Shown: positions 34,749 through 43,109 of the stretch, in pieces | Layout of the letters: the number at the start of each line of letters is the position of its first letter | Position numbering within the stretch: position 1 is the first letter of the stretch | Assembly: GCA_017482005.1 (NCBI GenBank) | Contig: JAFUOI010000006.1 | Span: 1 to 64,000 of the forward strand | DNA: 64,000 nucleotides | Origin: Lachnospiraceae bacterium | Lineage (GTDB): Bacteria > Bacillota_A > Clostridia > Lachnospirales > Lachnospiraceae | Reading direction: 5' to 3' | Notes under the pieces: generated by a model | Told to the model about the DNA's origin: nothing | Database searches by the model: none | The model's input: the letters and a program-made list of their open reading frames with translations, nothing else | Made by a program: the position numbers and the translations under genes

Positions 34749-35367
34749 GTTCTGTTTTCCTTGACTGAATTCTTTTAATTTCTTCTTTTCAATAGTTTTT
34801 ATACTTTTTTGTGGCGTAGGAAGATCTTCTGGCATGAATTTCCTTTGCACCTAATCCACCATATAGGCCCTGATGTCCTCGATTCTGAAAAATAGCATAG
34901 TCTCTCGGTTCAACGATACCGGCATTTTTTGCTGCTTCTGCCAATGACTTATTGTGTTCTCGAATTTCATTCCTAATGGCCAACCGTTTTTGATCTTCAC
35001 TTAATTGTTCATAGTCATCAATCAATTCCTGCTGTCTGGTCTTTACAGCAAAATATGTTTGTCCTAAAGCAATAACTTCTTTACGCGGATCTCCGTTCAT
35101 TACAACCAAATAGCACGCATAACGAGTCATCATATAATCTTCAACTTCACGTTCAGCTCCGCTTCCAAACGGAACCATTTTGCCAACCTCGGCAAAATGG
35201 TCTCCAGCCATATTTCCACTTGTTACGCAAGCTTCTTTTGCCCGCTCAATGTTTTCTTTAAAACGTCTCCACTGTGTATAGTTCAATGCAACTTGTAATT
35301 CTCTTGCATACCAAAATTCCTGTCCATATTCATTAACATGCTTAATATTTTTCATCTCTCTTTTCAT
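34749..35367 (-). pseudogene. dinD-like gene with internal deletion and frameshift
   Basis: The frame from about 35367 reads IKHVNEYGQEFWYARELQVA, then RGHQGLYGGLGAKEIHAR, which is DinD (damage-inducible protein D) sequence, then goes out of phase and stops at 34789. In the next frame the DNA resumes with MPEDLPTPQKSIKTIEKKK, which matches the DinD C-terminus. About 60 residues that normally lie between are missing. The junction is at ATTCATGCCAGAAG near 34835-34845. The remnant overlaps the leader of the glycosylase gene. Confidence 0.65.
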
Positions 35368-35524
35368 GGAAAAACACTTGCCCGCCGCTCCCCTTAAAGT
35401 CATCCGCCGTTCCCTCTTTCGCGCCGACGATATTGGATTGGCAGAGTCCGTAAATAGTTCCGCCAAGGGCATTTACCACTCCGAGAATGAGTCCGATGAT
35501 AATCCCTAATACTATTTTTACCAT
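35342..35524 (-). CDS. Small hydrophobic membrane protein
   Basis: 60 residues: VKIVLGIIIGLILGVVNALG is one membrane segment, then a polar tail. The ATG overlaps the stop of the zinc-ribbon gene by seven bases, suggesting coupling. The C-terminal residues overlap the start of the dinD remnant, so the native end may have been altered. No family recognised. Confidence 0.55.
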   Translation of the reverse strand: MVKIVLGIIIGLILGVVNALGGTIYGLCQSNIVGAKEGTADDFKGSGGQVFFHEKRDEKY

Positions 35525-36717
35525 GTGATATCCTCCCTGTTGTTCGCATACGAAGTCATATTGGTTGCAGACAGACGATATAATCCCTGCTTATAATTTT
35601 TGTACGCGTGAATACCGTTGTATACCATAATGGCTGTGACTGCTGCCGGAATCATAAAAACTGGCGGTACAAACAATCCCAAATAAGAAGTAAATATCAA
35701 AATCGGACAAGCTATCAGCGAGTTTATAATAAATTTCCAGATAAATTTTTCCTTTTCAAACGGAAGATTTCCGACTACCTTTCCTGTCTGTCCGTTTACG
35801 ATTACCAACTGATTTCCCATCTCATATTTTAGATTTACAAAGTAAGCCGGGAGCAACGCATAGTCTGTATGTTCAATTTGATATTCTTCACTTATCAGTT
35901 TTTTCCCGTAATTACGTATACTTCCCATCGTCACTTTATTTACGCGTGGACAACTGTCAAAGATGGCATCATCCAGGTACGCACGACATCTGTCTAAATT
36001 TGTGTTTATCAGAGCCTCTTTTTCCACATCATACTTATCTGCATAGAATCCGGACAAATATGCCACGTCAAATTCTACAAGCTCGTCCATATGGAACGGC
36101 TCTAATCGGCGGGACATTTCGTTGTTCAATCGCATAGATGCATCGAGGGACACATTTTCATAGTGACAGGATGCATCTCTGGTATATTTGAACGTAACAT
36201 TATTATCCGTGTAAGCATCTACAATCATTTTCCTGCGCAGATAGGTCTTAAACAGCCAATAAGGCATATAAATCGCATGCACCTTGTCCACTGTCAAATT
36301 TTTGATTTTCTTTGGAATATAGGAACCTTTTTTAAATCGTTTCCTGATACATTCCAGGGCCTGGGCTTCGGTAATCTTAAACGGAATAATCCATTTTGGC
36401 CGCAGTTCCTTGGAAACGCGGTCAAATACGATTGTCGGAGATCCGCAATAGCTGCAAAACGTGGACGCTTCCGTACCGGTAATCATCAAGTCGGCCCCGC
36501 AGGATCTGCAGTGGTAAATATTAGTTTCCATATATTCATCCACATCCGGCTCAGGTTTCAATTCCGGCTGTACATTTTCTTTATCGTATGTTTCTCTTCC
36601 TGCCAGCTTTGAGAAATCTTCGGTCGCTGTTTTTCCTTCGCAGAATTTGCATACTATTTTTGCCTGTGTCGGGTCATAAACAACCGGTCCGCCACAGTTT
36701 GGACATTTTAGGCTCAT
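35518..36717 (-). CDS. Zinc-ribbon membrane protein
   Basis: 399 residues. Two zinc ribbons at the N-terminus: CPNCGG...CKFC (about 5-26) and CRSCGAD...CSYCGS (about 70-92). A 220-residue soluble part follows (KWIIPFKITEAQALECIRKR, then YMPYWLF), then two membrane helices at about 335-375. Such TFIIB-type zinc-ribbon proteins are common in Clostridia without a known role. GAGGAG precedes the ATG. Confidence 0.75.
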   Translation of the reverse strand: MSLKCPNCGGPVVYDPTQAKIVCKFCEGKTATEDFSKLAGRETYDKENVQPELKPEPDVDEYMETNIYHCRSCGADLMITGTEASTFCSYCGSPTIVFDRVSKELRPKWIIPFKITEAQALECIRKRFKKGSYIPKKIKNLTVDKVHAIYMPYWLFKTYLRRKMIVDAYTDNNVTFKYTRDASCHYENVSLDASMRLNNEMSRRLEPFHMDELVEFDVAYLSGFYADKYDVEKEALINTNLDRCRAYLDDAIFDSCPRVNKVTMGSIRNYGKKLISEEYQIEHTDYALLPAYFVNLKYEMGNQLVIVNGQTGKVVGNLPFEKEKFIWKFIINSLIACPILIFTSYLGLFVPPVFMIPAAVTAIMVYNGIHAYKNYKQGLYRLSATNMTSYANNREDITW

Positions 36718-36785
36718 GTTAAACTTCTCCTCTATCGCCAGAATACAAATTTAGAATAAAATATATTTTCCGGCTTTTCAAGAGC

Positions 36786-36830
36786 AAAACCGGGGCAACC
36801 CGCAAGTCTCATCTTGAAGGTTCCCCCGTT
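36786..36830 (-). terminator. spoIIID terminator
   Basis: Minus strand GGGGGAACC...GGTTGCCCCGG hairpin followed by TTTTGC, just past the spoIIID stop. Confidence 0.6.
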
Positions 36831-36832
36831 TC

Positions 36833-37090
36833 TTAACCGATATGCTGTTGTAAATATTTTTCTTTTGTCGCAAGACCTCCCCTGATATGTCGCTCGGATT
36901 TGTTCACATCAAGTACTTTTCGCGCTTCTTTGGCCAGTGCATGATTAAACAGCGGCAAACGCTCTGTGACGTCTTTATGTACCGTACTCTTGCTCACCCC
37001 GAACGCCTTCGCCGTCTGACGTACGGTGGCATTTTGCTCGATAATGTAGTTGGCGATGCCGATTGCCCGCTCCTCGATATATTGTTTCAA
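36833..37090 (-). CDS. spoIIID: Sporulation transcription factor SpoIIID
   Basis: 85 residues from a TTG start with GGGGGAG upstream; normal length. HTH VRQTAKAFGVSKSTVHKDVT followed by the basic C-terminal helix (KEARKVLDVNKSERHIRGGL). SpoIIID is the DNA-binding switch protein in the mother cell during sporulation, activating and repressing sigma-E genes. This is the only complete copy: its first 45 or so codons and its upstream region recur in broken form at 44.1 and 59.7 kb. Confidence 0.95.
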   Translation of the reverse strand: MKQYIEERAIGIANYIIEQNATVRQTAKAFGVSKSTVHKDVTERLPLFNHALAKEARKVLDVNKSERHIRGGLATKEKYLQQHIG

Positions 37091-37171
37091 AGTCTCCCCC
37101 TGAAATCATTGTTTTTACAATGTATGCAGGGGAGGGGAGGGAATATGACAAGGAGGGAGATTTGTTGCGTT

Positions 37172-37813
37172 TTAAACCTTTCCTTTTATCTCCCCCACCA
37201 GCTTATGTACCGTCGTACACGGACACATCTCTGATGGTTTCGTTTTGCCTTCTCGTTCACATTGCTCCAGCTTCTGCTGGGCTATCTGGATTGCCTTTTC
37301 TTCATCACCGGCCATACAAAGCTTTCCATACATCTTTTCATCAGATTTGGAATACTTCTGTCCGGTTTTGCTTTCGTATACTCGTCCAAATTCTGAGCAG
37401 CATGTCCACGAATCTTGAATCGCAGGCATTAAACCGAAATAAGAATACATCCAAATCTCGAAACACAGATTTGACCAGCCAACTTCTATATCTCTACGTT
37501 CTGCTTCTGCAATAATCTCATCAAATCCTTGTGCCTGATCTCTATCAAACACAATCCATGGAATACGGTATTGTGCTTCATAAGCAGTAAGTTCCAGGCA
37601 TTTATCAATCATAGCACGTGTCTTTGTCTCCACAACTTTAATAACAAGCTTATCTCTAACCTCTTCGGGCAACGCCTGATGAAGTCCGGTAAAAAAACAG
37701 CGCTCTGTAGCTTCTGTATCTGTAACAATTAAGTAGTATCCCAATTCAGGCACCTTGAATTGCCTCATTCTATCACGTGGTTTTCTATTACCTGTTCTAT
37801 CCTTTTTTGCCAT
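37172..37813 (-). CDS. RloB / AbiLii-like protein of an abortive-infection pair
   Basis: 213 residues from ATG 37813 (GAAGGAG upstream), overlapping the ATPase gene by 17 bases. RloB features: YYLIVTDTEATERCFF near the N-terminus, IPWIVFDRDQAQGFDE (acidic DxDxx motif as in TOPRIM-like folds) and SNLCFEIWMYSYFG (a Ser-Asn...Glu helix). RloB proteins pair with AAA15 ATPases in RloAB and AbiL-type phage-defence loci. A diverged C-terminal fragment of this gene occurs again near 59.8 kb. Confidence 0.82.
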   Translation of the reverse strand: MAKKDRTGNRKPRDRMRQFKVPELGYYLIVTDTEATERCFFTGLHQALPEEVRDKLVIKVVETKTRAMIDKCLELTAYEAQYRIPWIVFDRDQAQGFDEIIAEAERRDIEVGWSNLCFEIWMYSYFGLMPAIQDSWTCCSEFGRVYESKTGQKYSKSDEKMYGKLCMAGDEEKAIQIAQQKLEQCEREGKTKPSEMCPCTTVHKLVGEIKGKV

Positions 37814-39125
37814 GCATTTCTCCTTCAATAATTATTGATGCATAAGCCCGCAAGCACTCCTTTTGTTCCTCTTTTAATATATCTATTCTCCTCAATTCAG
37901 GAATTGCACCGTACTTTCCAAGCAAATAGTTCTTTTCGTAATTCTCATCCTTACGGATACGATCACCATCCTCATCTACAAAATCAGCCAATGAATACAA
38001 CGAAGAAAGTCCGGTATTATCCTTTTCTACAAACCAAATCTCATCACGGCGCAACAACTGATTTGACAACTGCCATGTATCATGAGTTGTAAATAAAAGT
38101 TGCGCATGATTTTCATTAATTTCCGGATTTAAGAATATCAGCAAAAAGTTCCTTACAAGTAATGGATGCAAACGTGCATTCAATTCATCAACAAAGAATA
38201 CACTCCCCTTTGCTAATACTTCCTGCAACTCCGGATACAAAGCAAACATCTTTAAAGTTCCTGCAGACTCTAATTCTAAAGGAATATCCACCATCTCATC
38301 CGAATCAATTTTTTTATGAAGTGCATATATTTTGTATTTTTCTTCTTTAGATTCACCTTCTAATGGAACATTTTCTATTATAAACTCTTTAATATGTTCA
38401 TCAAATGATGCAAGATAATTTACAACCTTTTGCTGAATATTCTTGTCTTCTACAAATCCCTTTGGCAATCTACGTGATAAGAAAAAGTTTGTAACCGGAT
38501 CTCCAAAATCAGCAAATTCGTTTGCCAAAAACCAATCACGAACGTCCTTACATTTACCGACTTTTAACTTAGCACCCAATGAAATAATAAGCACCTGCTT
38601 TTCAAGTGCAACTTGAATATTATCTCTGCTACTTTTAGGAAATCCTGACAAATCTAATTCATCATCAGAGCCTCCACGATAAAATACAGTACTATACTTT
38701 CTCGCAGTCTTAGCCTTAGAATTCAACCATTCTTCCGTTACGCCTTCTTTATCTACACAAAATCCGTAATTATAAACTTTCTCTGATTTGTCGCCCGGCA
38801 ATGTGAAATACACCTCAAAACTCGACTCTGCATCTGCAGATGTAGAGTCAAACAAAAACGGAGTCGGTCTGAACTCTTCAAACTCTTCTTCCTCATCTCC
38901 GTATTTAAAGGAATCAACGACATATTCTGACATATATCCAAACGCATTATATATATTGGACTTTCCACTTGCATTTGCTCCATAAATCGCAGCAACCGGC
39001 AACACTTTCTCTCCGCCAATCGCTACAACTCTATCCGAAAACTCAGTCATCTTAGTTGCAGATAAATCTAAAGCAGCTTCTTCTCTGAATGATTTGAAAT
39101 TTTTAAAATTGAATTGGATTAACAT
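37797..39125 (-). CDS. RloA / AbiLi-like AAA15 ATPase
   Basis: 442 residues from ATG 39125 (GGTGAGG upstream). N-terminal FKNFKSFREEAALDLSA and Walker A GANASGKS at 49-56 are typical of OLD-like AAA15 ABC-ATPases. Walker B lies near 310 (FFVDELNARLHP) with the following LLFTTHD switch. It should form an ATP-driven sensor that licenses its partner RloB. The two overlapping genes make a probable defence module. Confidence 0.88.
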   Translation of the reverse strand: MLIQFNFKNFKSFREEAALDLSATKMTEFSDRVVAIGGEKVLPVAAIYGANASGKSNIYNAFGYMSEYVVDSFKYGDEEEEFEEFRPTPFLFDSTSADAESSFEVYFTLPGDKSEKVYNYGFCVDKEGVTEEWLNSKAKTARKYSTVFYRGGSDDELDLSGFPKSSRDNIQVALEKQVLIISLGAKLKVGKCKDVRDWFLANEFADFGDPVTNFFLSRRLPKGFVEDKNIQQKVVNYLASFDEHIKEFIIENVPLEGESKEEKYKIYALHKKIDSDEMVDIPLELESAGTLKMFALYPELQEVLAKGSVFFVDELNARLHPLLVRNFLLIFLNPEINENHAQLLFTTHDTWQLSNQLLRRDEIWFVEKDNTGLSSLYSLADFVDEDGDRIRKDENYEKNYLLGKYGAIPELRRIDILKEEQKECLRAYASIIIEGEMHGKKG

Positions 39126-39156
39126 AATTGCTACCTCACCTTCTTTTCTACCATCT

Positions 39157-39182
39157 ATTATATGCTGTTTTTTGCAAAAAAC
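39157..39182 (-). promoter_or_regulatory. rloAB promoter with palindromic operator
   Basis: Minus strand TATAAT (39162-39157) and, directly upstream between -10 and -35, a perfect 16-bp palindrome GTTTTTTGCAAAAAAC (39167-39182). The position suits a repressor site. Confidence 0.5.
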
Positions 39183-39235
39183 AACACTCAAGTGAGATTT
39201 TTTCTCGTTTCGCCGCGTTTTTGTTTGAATAATTG

Positions 39236-39262
39236 AGAAAAGCAAGGTTCTTCTGCCTTGCC
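39236..39262 (-). terminator. Terminator after the ORF6N gene
   Basis: GGCAAGG and CCTTGCT pair around an eight-base loop on the minus strand, followed by TTTTCTC. Confidence 0.6.
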
Positions 39263-39306
39263 CTTCTCTAAGATATTATACACAAAACCATCAATATTAC
39301 TTGTAT

Positions 39307-39777
39307 CTACAATAAAAGGAGAATGCGCTGCTGCACATCTGTCAGGTCAGAGCGCAGTTCCCATGTGCTAAGTAAATTTTCCGACATTTGCATAGACAGA
39401 ATCAGATACTCACGCTGACCGATTAAATTCTGATTATCTATGATATAATCTTTCATTTTCTTAAATGTGCGAATGAGGGCTTTGCTCTGTTTTGTTGCCA
39501 ATTCTCCACGCAAAACTGTCATCAACATATAAATTCCTTGTTCTGTAAATGCATATGGAAGATATCTCGACCCACCCCAACTTGAGGTCGATTTTTTCGA
39601 CCTCAAGTTTTCCCATTCTTCTTTTCTTAGTTGAAATCTAAAATCTTCATCAAATTTCTCAATATTATTCTTTACCTGCTCATTAAATCTCTTTGTCGAA
39701 TACCCATAAATCTCCGCCAACTCAAAATCCAACATAACCTTCTGGTCACGAACCACATAAATTTTTCTTTTGAACAT
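39307..39777 (-). CDS. ORF6N-domain protein, probably C-terminally truncated
   Basis: 156 residues. The N-terminal 100 residues are an ORF6N domain (KVMLDFELAEIYGYSTKRFN, then QVKNNIEKFDEDFRFQL, then SRYLPYAFTEQGIYML), found in phage antirepressors and anti-silencing proteins. Relatives are usually longer; this one ends abruptly in DVQQRILLLL, so the C-terminus is probably lost. The gene contains a perfect 13-bp inverted repeat (39579-39609). Stands alone between rloAB and the ohrR-gpx operon. Confidence 0.75.
   Translation of the reverse strand: MFKRKIYVVRDQKVMLDFELAEIYGYSTKRFNEQVKNNIEKFDEDFRFQLRKEEWENLRSKKSTSSWGGSRYLPYAFTEQGIYMLMTVLRGELATKQSKALIRTFKKMKDYIIDNQNLIGQREYLILSMQMSENLLSTWELRSDLTDVQQRILLLL
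39579..39609. repeat. Perfect inverted repeat inside the ORF6N gene
   Basis: AACTTGAGGTCGA (39579-39591) and TCGACCTCAAGTT (39597-39609), five-base loop, within codons for LRSKKSTSS. A related hairpin lies at 44257-44287. Confidence 0.85.
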
Positions 39778-39809
39778 CTCTTCATCAATTAAAATAATTT
39801 ACACGGAGG

Positions 39810-40241
39810 TTACTTTCCTAATATTTTGTAAAGTATGTCATATAGCAATTTACCTTCTTCAGCAGTGATATTCGTACAATTCACAATCTGCATAGGTATA
39901 TCGACCGCTTTTTCTTTCAGTTTTTCACCCGCCAATGTAATTTCAACAATTAAATTTCGTTCATCTACTTCCGAGCGTTTGCGGGCTACTAATCCTTTCT
40001 CTTCAAGTTTCTTAAGCAGTGGCGTCAATGTACCTGAATCTAAATATAAGCATTCCCCAAGCTCCTTGACATTCAAGCGCTTTTTCTCCCACATAACCAT
40101 CATAGTAATATACTGTGTATAGGTAAGATTTATTTCATCTAAAAATGGTTTATATCGTTTTACAATTTCACGCGAACACGCATACAGTGGAAAACAAAGT
40201 TGATTATTTAGTTTTAATGCATCATATTTAGAATCATTCAT
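39810..40241 (-). CDS. OhrR-like MarR-family peroxide sensor
   Basis: 143 residues. Winged HTH of the MarR type (LNVKELGECLYLDSGTLTPL, then LEEKGLVARKRSEVDERNL). N-terminal LNNQLCFPLYACSREI places a Cys at position 16, the reactive-thiol position of OhrR proteins that detect organic peroxides. With glutathione peroxidase and a small TSCPD protein in one operon, a role as peroxide-inducible repressor of that operon is likely. Confidence 0.85.
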   Translation of the reverse strand: MNDSKYDALKLNNQLCFPLYACSREIVKRYKPFLDEINLTYTQYITMMVMWEKKRLNVKELGECLYLDSGTLTPLLKKLEEKGLVARKRSEVDERNLIVEITLAGEKLKEKAVDIPMQIVNCTNITAEEGKLLYDILYKILGK

Positions 40242-40260
40242 TATTGGTCTCCATTCAAAT

Positions 40261-40515
40261 CTAATTTATTTCATTGTAAGCCATACGAACCGCAATCGCA
40301 AGTTGATCCGTACACGAGGTAGGTCTTCTACCGCAGGTATTTCCGAGAAGTTTTTCCTCTATTTCTTCAACAGTAGCACCTTCCAACAATTTCGATATTG
40401 CTTTCAAATTCCCATTACAGCCACCATAAAATGAAATATTTGTAATACGATTCTCTGTAATGTCAAAGCTTATGCTTTGAGAACAAGTATTTTCTGTCTT
40501 ATATTCATAATGCAT
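40261..40515 (-). CDS. TSCPD-domain protein (TIGR03905 type)
   Basis: 84 residues from ATG 40515, sharing bases with the stop of the peroxidase gene; GGAG is nine bases upstream. TSCPD proteins are small Cys-containing domains also found at the ends of ribonucleotide reductases. Key parts: GGCNGNLKAISKLLEG and CGRRPTSCTDQLAIAV. Zinc or metal binding is likely; function unknown. It lies between gpx and ohrR. Confidence 0.85.
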   Translation of the reverse strand: MHYEYKTENTCSQSISFDITENRITNISFYGGCNGNLKAISKLLEGATVEEIEEKLLGNTCGRRPTSCTDQLAIAVRMAYNEIN

Positions 40516-41054
40516 TATAAACACTCCTCGATTCTTTCTTTTAATGATTTCATATCTGTCGGTTCAAATCGAGCTATAATTTCACCATTCCTATCAATTA
40601 GGAATTTTGTAAAATTCCATTTAATATTGCCATTGTTCTTATAGTCCTTATCTGCTTTTTTTACAACGCCTGAAAGCATCATACCCATTGGCGATAAACC
40701 AAAGCCTTCAAACTTACTATTCTCCGTAAGCCATTTGTAAAGAGGACTCGCATTTTCTCCTTTTACATCTATTTTGGAAAACTGAGGAAAAGTAATTCCA
40801 TATCTTCCTGTACAAAAAGAATGAATTTCTTCATCATCGCCGGGGGCTTGTTCTCCAAACTGATTACAAGGAAAATCAAGAATTTCAAAACCTTTATCTT
40901 TAAATTCGTCATATAGGTCTTGTAATTCATCATATTGTGGAGTAAAACCACATCCTGTCGCAGTATTTACAATAAGCAACACCTTTCCTGCATATTCAGA
41001 TAGAGAAATCTCGTTCCCATCCTGTGTTTTAACATTAAAATCATAAATATTCAT
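40515..41054 (-). CDS. Glutathione peroxidase (thioredoxin-type Cys enzyme)
   Basis: 179 residues, GGAGGTG before the ATG. Active-site region VNTATGCGFTPQYDELQDLY with Cys at the peroxidatic site (normally NTASKCGFT), then LDFPCNQFGEQAPG and KWNFTKFLIDRNG with the catalytic Trp and Asn. Reduces hydrogen and organic peroxides; bacterial forms often use thioredoxin, but the genome segment also has a possible glutathione-synthesising fusion at 27-30 kb. First gene of the gpx-TSCPD-ohrR operon. Confidence 0.93.
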   Translation of the reverse strand: MNIYDFNVKTQDGNEISLSEYAGKVLLIVNTATGCGFTPQYDELQDLYDEFKDKGFEILDFPCNQFGEQAPGDDEEIHSFCTGRYGITFPQFSKIDVKGENASPLYKWLTENSKFEGFGLSPMGMMLSGVVKKADKDYKNNGNIKWNFTKFLIDRNGEIIARFEPTDMKSLKERIEECL

Positions 41055-41070
41055 ATTACACCTCCATTTT

Positions 41071-41088
41071 TAATTGCGCGCAATTATA
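41071..41088 (-). promoter_or_regulatory. gpx promoter with candidate OhrR operator
   Basis: TAATTGCGCGCAATTA (41071-41086) is a perfect 16-bp palindrome overlapping the TATAAT (41088-41083) of the minus-strand promoter. AATTG-CAATT palindromes are typical of OhrR/MarR sites, and ohrR is in the operon. Confidence 0.65.
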
Positions 41089-41274
41089 TTGTATGCAATT
41101 AAATTATAATATCTTCAATTCTATGTCAATACTATTTCAAGAAATATTTTAACAATTTTATTTTCTTGCAAACAAAAAAGAGTATCATAAGACTTTATAA
41201 TTATATCTGCTTTATGACACTCTCTATAAGATTAACCTATTATGGGTAAAACCGAAACTATAAATCTTCCGCTG

Positions 41275-41739
41275 CTATTTTTCATAAAAAACCAATGTCA
41301 GCTTATCATTTATCACTTCGCTCTTACCGGTTCTGTGATATCCCATTTTTTCATACAAATAACAATTCCCCTCTTCCTGCAAGATGGTGTCTAATTCCCA
41401 CTTCTCGCAACCATGTATGTCCTCACATAACTTCATAGCCTTTTGCGCAATTCCTCTGTTTTGATACTCAGGCAATATAAATATCGGACTTATTCTTTTC
41501 TTCTCACCTGTCTGCTCATCAATAACCCGGATTGCTCCGACCTTAACATGATCTACAACTATAAAATAATAAAATGTTTCCTTTTGATTTAATTTATGTA
41601 TCATTTTTTCTAACGGCTCGCTTGCCGGGCTGGTTTCATAATCCTGATATTTATCGAGCAGTGCCTGAAACGATTTCACTTGCATTTCCCATAACTGCGC
41701 AGCGTCTTCCTCGGTTGCTCTGATTAATTTTATATTCAC
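41275..41739 (-). CDS. GNAT-family N-acetyltransferase
   Basis: 154 residues. GNAT fold: IKLIRATEEDAAQLWEMQVK at the N-terminus, VGAIRVIDEQTG on strand 4, and ISPIFILPEYQNRGIAQKAM (acetyl-CoA binding, QNRGIA). The C-terminal CYLYEKMGYHRTGKSE is typical. The acetyl acceptor is unknown. Start has AGAGGTAAAG upstream. Confidence 0.88.
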   Translation of the reverse strand: MNIKLIRATEEDAAQLWEMQVKSFQALLDKYQDYETSPASEPLEKMIHKLNQKETFYYFIVVDHVKVGAIRVIDEQTGEKKRISPIFILPEYQNRGIAQKAMKLCEDIHGCEKWELDTILQEEGNCYLYEKMGYHRTGKSEVINDKLTLVFYEK

Positions 41740-41768
41740 AATACTTTACCTCTCACACAAATACAAAT

Positions 41769-42167
41769 TTACTTTAACCCATCCCTAATTCTATCGGCAA
41801 TTTCAGAATTCACAGCTTTCGCATCTTCCCCATAAGTCCAACCGAATCCGTTTTCTTTATAGCGTGGAAAGATATGTAGATGATAATGACCTACATCATT
41901 AAACTCCCCTCCGTTTTGCATAATGCTGTAACCATCAGGTTTATATATTTCTTTCAAAACAGCCACAATTTTCTTCGACACTAACATCAGGTGTGTTAAG
42001 ATCTCATCCGGCATTTCATCCACATCGAGATAATGCTTCTTCGGAATAAGCAAAACATGACCTTCATTTATTGGATCCATATCCATAAATGCCATCACCA
42101 TGTCATCTTCATAAACGATATCTGTAACCAGTTTTTCTTTGTGACAAAAAACACATTCCATCATCAT
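41769..42167 (-). CDS. HIT-family hydrolase
   Basis: 132 residues; three ATG codons in a row overlap the stop of the GNAT gene upstream. Histidine triad GHYHLHIFPR near residue 95, N-terminal CVFCHKEK zinc-like Cys pair, and NEGHVLLIPKKHY. Hint-type enzymes hydrolyse AMP-linked compounds. The context does not point to a specific substrate. Confidence 0.9.
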   Translation of the reverse strand: MMMECVFCHKEKLVTDIVYEDDMVMAFMDMDPINEGHVLLIPKKHYLDVDEMPDEILTHLMLVSKKIVAVLKEIYKPDGYSIMQNGGEFNDVGHYHLHIFPRYKENGFGWTYGEDAKAVNSEIADRIRDGLK

Positions 42168-42625
42168 CGTAACTCCATCTCATCCTTCATTTTTACAAAA
42201 CCATATTTTTCATATAATGGTCTGCCCATATCTGTGGCTTCAAGGGATATCGCATTTATACCTCTGGTCTTGGCATCTGCAACAAGTAATTCCAAGGTCT
42301 TATATGCCACTCCTTTTCTTCGGTACTCCGGAACTGTATACATATTCATGATATATGCTTTATATCCTGTTGGATTGTGGTATGTAGGCATGACTCTGAA
42401 ATAACTTATTCCACCAGCACCGATAAATCTATCGCCACAATAAACCAAATATGCTGCGTGTGTATTTTCTGTTAGTGCACTTTTATAATACTCATAAGAC
42501 TGCTTTTCCACTTCTTTCATATCCACAGCAGCGTCTAATTTATTTGCCGCTCGCAACACTTCAATTCTTGTCTCAACCAATATATCAATATCTTCTGCAG
42601 TTGCTTTTTTGTATGTAAATTGCAT
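42164..42625 (-). CDS. GNAT-family N-acetyltransferase
   Basis: 153 residues. Acetyl-CoA motif MNMYTVPEYRRKGVAYKTLE and C-terminal GRPLYEKYGFVKMKDEMEL. Translationally coupled to the HIT gene downstream. Substrate unknown. Confidence 0.9.
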   Translation of the reverse strand: MQFTYKKATAEDIDILVETRIEVLRAANKLDAAVDMKEVEKQSYEYYKSALTENTHAAYLVYCGDRFIGAGGISYFRVMPTYHNPTGYKAYIMNMYTVPEYRRKGVAYKTLELLVADAKTRGINAISLEATDMGRPLYEKYGFVKMKDEMELR

Positions 42626-42626
42626 A

Positions 42627-43109
42627 TTAATAGTTCCTCTGTTTCCTCGTATAAACTACCCTCGTAAATTTGATATCCTCACCGCCGACTTCTCCGATCG
42701 ACACATCAAATTCATCCGCATCAAATTCCGGGAAAAACACATCCCCATCTTCAACAATCAAATCAACTTCTGTGACATACATTTTATCTACCAGAGGAAG
42801 GGCTTCTTTAAATAGTCCATATCCACCAGCTACATAAATATCTGCATCACCTGCAGCTGCAATTGCTTCGTGTAAGGACGAAACAGTTTCCAAGTTCTCT
42901 CCTTCAAACTTTTTTGTCCCGGACACGATAATGTTTCTTCGCTTCGGAAGGGGATGACCGATCTCTTCATAAGACTTTCTTCCCATAATCACTACGTTTC
43001 CCGTTGTAAGTTCCCTGAACTGTTTTTGCTCACCTTTAATCTTCCAAGGGATTTCTCCATTTTTACCTATTACATTATTTTTAGAGCGTGCGACGATTAA
43101 ACCGATCAT
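42627..43109 (-). CDS. Dihydrofolate reductase
   Basis: 160 residues from ATG 43109, with TAGGAGG upstream; the start overlaps the hydrolase stop. DHFR motifs: LIVARSKNNVIGKNGEIPWK, GNVVIMGRKSYEEIG and YVAGGYGLFKEALPLVDKMY. Makes tetrahydrofolate with NADPH. Unusual setting, as no thyA or folate gene is near; it could be an accessory copy, which would matter for trimethoprim susceptibility. Confidence 0.93.
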   Translation of the reverse strand: MIGLIVARSKNNVIGKNGEIPWKIKGEQKQFRELTTGNVVIMGRKSYEEIGHPLPKRRNIIVSGTKKFEGENLETVSSLHEAIAAAGDADIYVAGGYGLFKEALPLVDKMYVTEVDLIVEDGDVFFPEFDADEFDVSIGEVGGEDIKFTRVVYTRKQRNY

